Below, piece after piece: positions 6,472 through 7,022 of a stretch of DNA of 7,022 bases. Made by a program: the position numbers and the translations under genes. The stretch is taken from NCBI GenBank assembly GCA_021162285.1, contig JAGGYZ010000215.1:1-7022 (forward strand), written 5' to 3'. Position 1 is the stretch's first letter, and every line of letters starts with the position of its first letter. The notes below the pieces were generated by a model. The model made no database searches and was not told the DNA's origin. It saw only the letters and a program-made list of their open reading frames with translations. The DNA comes from Candidatus Fermentibacteraceae bacterium. GTDB lineage: Bacteria > Fermentibacterota > Fermentibacteria > Fermentibacterales > JCC-6.

Positions 6472-7022
6472 AGATTTCCTCCAGTTCGAGAATCCTTGCA
6501 GAGATCTCAGAAGTTCCAACGGTGTCTTCAAGGGAAGCCATAAACACACGGTAATTCTGAAGGGCATTCTGCATATCGCCCTGCCGGTAAAAACACTGTG
6601 CCAGACCCAGTCTGGATACAGGATCATCAGGGCTGTTTTCCAGAATAGATTCCAGAACAGACACTGCTTCCTCCAGCCTGCCCTGAGATGAGTAAGAAAG
6701 GGCAAGAATATTCAACGCTTCCGGGTCTGAAGGAGAAACTGCAAGGACTGAAAGAATCTGCTCCTCTGCATCTTCATGTCTTCCCAGCATTCCCAGTGTT
6801 CTTGCAGCTTCAATCCTGGGCTGAAGAAAACCGGGATCTGCATTTTCCGCCATCTGAAACAGAGAGAGAGCACCCTCCATATCACCGGTAAGCAAAGTTA
6901 TCCTGCCACAGTTGTAAAGCACAGAAGAGTTCTCCGGCTCTCTGTGCAGGGCTGTACTGAAACACACTGCAGCTTCCTCATAGTTTCCGTTCTCCAATAA
7001 AGCCATTCCGTAGTTGTTAAAA
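6464..7022 (-). CDS. TPR-repeat protein, C-terminal 185 residues (5' end beyond window)
   Basis: A tetratricopeptide-repeat protein, a helical scaffold for protein-protein contacts. At least five 34-residue-type repeats are visible: NYGMALLENGNYEEAAVCFS at the edge, then units beginning VLYNCGRI, PRIEAART, ALNILALS and SRLGLAQC. Each carries the usual small/large pattern (G-Y-EEA, A-P at the turn), and the protein ends in a capping helix, ISARILELEEICD. The frame stays open to the window edge: the codons before the first Met (ATG 7006) encode FNNYG, which completes a repeat, so that Met is internal and the true start lies outside. No signal peptide or membrane segment can be judged from this part. 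The stop (6466-6464) overlaps the start of the MBL-fold gene by 8 nt, so the two are co-translated. The partner and role are unknown; the MBL-fold enzyme is the only visible candidate for a functional link. Confidence 0.88.
   Translation of the reverse strand, partial: FNNYGMALLENGNYEEAAVCFSTALHREPENSSVLYNCGRITLLTGDMEGALSLFQMAENADPGFLQPRIEAARTLGMLGRHEDAEEQILSVLAVSPSDPEALNILALSYSSQGRLEEAVSVLESILENSPDDPVSRLGLAQCFYRQGDMQNALQNYRVFMASLEDTVGTSEISARILELEEICD
6477..6482 (-). promoter_or_regulatory. Ribosome binding site deciding the GTG start of the MBL-fold hydrolase
   Basis: GGAGGA on the minus strand lies within the last codons of the TPR gene. Its GGAGG core ends six nt before GTG 6471-6469. It supports the 207-residue product and coupling to TPR translation. 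Confidence 0.7.

Noticed and set aside
6472..6705. N-terminal extension of the MBL-fold protein back to ATG 6705
   Set aside because: These 78 codons overlap the TPR gene in another frame, their translation (rich in Trp, Phe and Cys) resembles no family, and a ribosome site supports GTG 6471.
7004..7006. ATG 7006 as the start of the TPR protein
   Set aside because: The frame is open to the window edge, and the codons before this Met complete a TPR unit (FNNYG), so the Met is internal.
1..7022. CRISPR arrays, tRNA or rRNA genes, insertion sequences, long direct repeats
   Set aside because: No regularly spaced repeats, cloverleaf-like or conserved rRNA stretches, or transposase-like frames were seen on either strand; nearly the whole window is accounted for by six coding regions.

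Overview
The window is a compact bacterial segment in which every supportable gene reads on the minus strand. I see no RNA genes, mobile elements, CRISPR arrays or long repeats. The best clue to the organism is the secreted C25 (gingipain-type) cysteine protease ending in a FlgD-Ig/type IX secretion (T9SS) sorting domain. That combination belongs to the FCB superphylum (Bacteroidetes and candidate phyla such as Fermentibacteria/Aegiribacteria, Cloacimonetes, Eisenbacteria, WOR-3). Roughly balanced base composition, short intergenic gaps and overlapping genes would fit a Fermentibacteria-like genome, but this placement is an inference.

Layout in transcription order (right to left): (1) 7022-6464, the 3' part of a TPR-repeat protein that continues beyond the window. 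(2) 6471-5848, a GloB/YcbL-like metallo-beta-lactamase-fold hydrolase that overlaps the TPR gene by 8 nt and starts at GTG. (3) A short gap, then 5779-5234, a stand-alone receiver protein that probably starts at TTG. (4) Three nucleotides later, 5230-2519, a soluble hybrid histidine kinase with the order PAS-PAS-HisKA-HATPase-REC-REC-HPt. (5) An 88-nt gap with a possible weak promoter, then 2430-208, the secreted C25 protease. (6) Overlapping its 3' end, 218 to beyond position 1, the start of a second exported protein of unknown function.

The receiver and the hybrid kinase almost certainly form a translationally coupled phosphorelay. The kinase carries one canonical receiver, one receiver that has lost its phospho-acceptor aspartate (Asn instead) and its switch Thr/Ser, and a C-terminal HPt domain that could pass phosphate to the separate receiver. 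No DNA-binding output domain is visible, so the final output is unknown. The protease and the overlapping exported protein look like a second, envelope or secretion-directed unit. A link between the phosphorelay and the protease is only suggested by adjacency.

The most notable points are the degenerate first receiver, the T9SS-tailed C25 protease with a Cys-Cys pair at its active site, and repeated use of non-ATG starts at overlapping or tightly packed gene junctions. I found no clearly new kind of biological system here.
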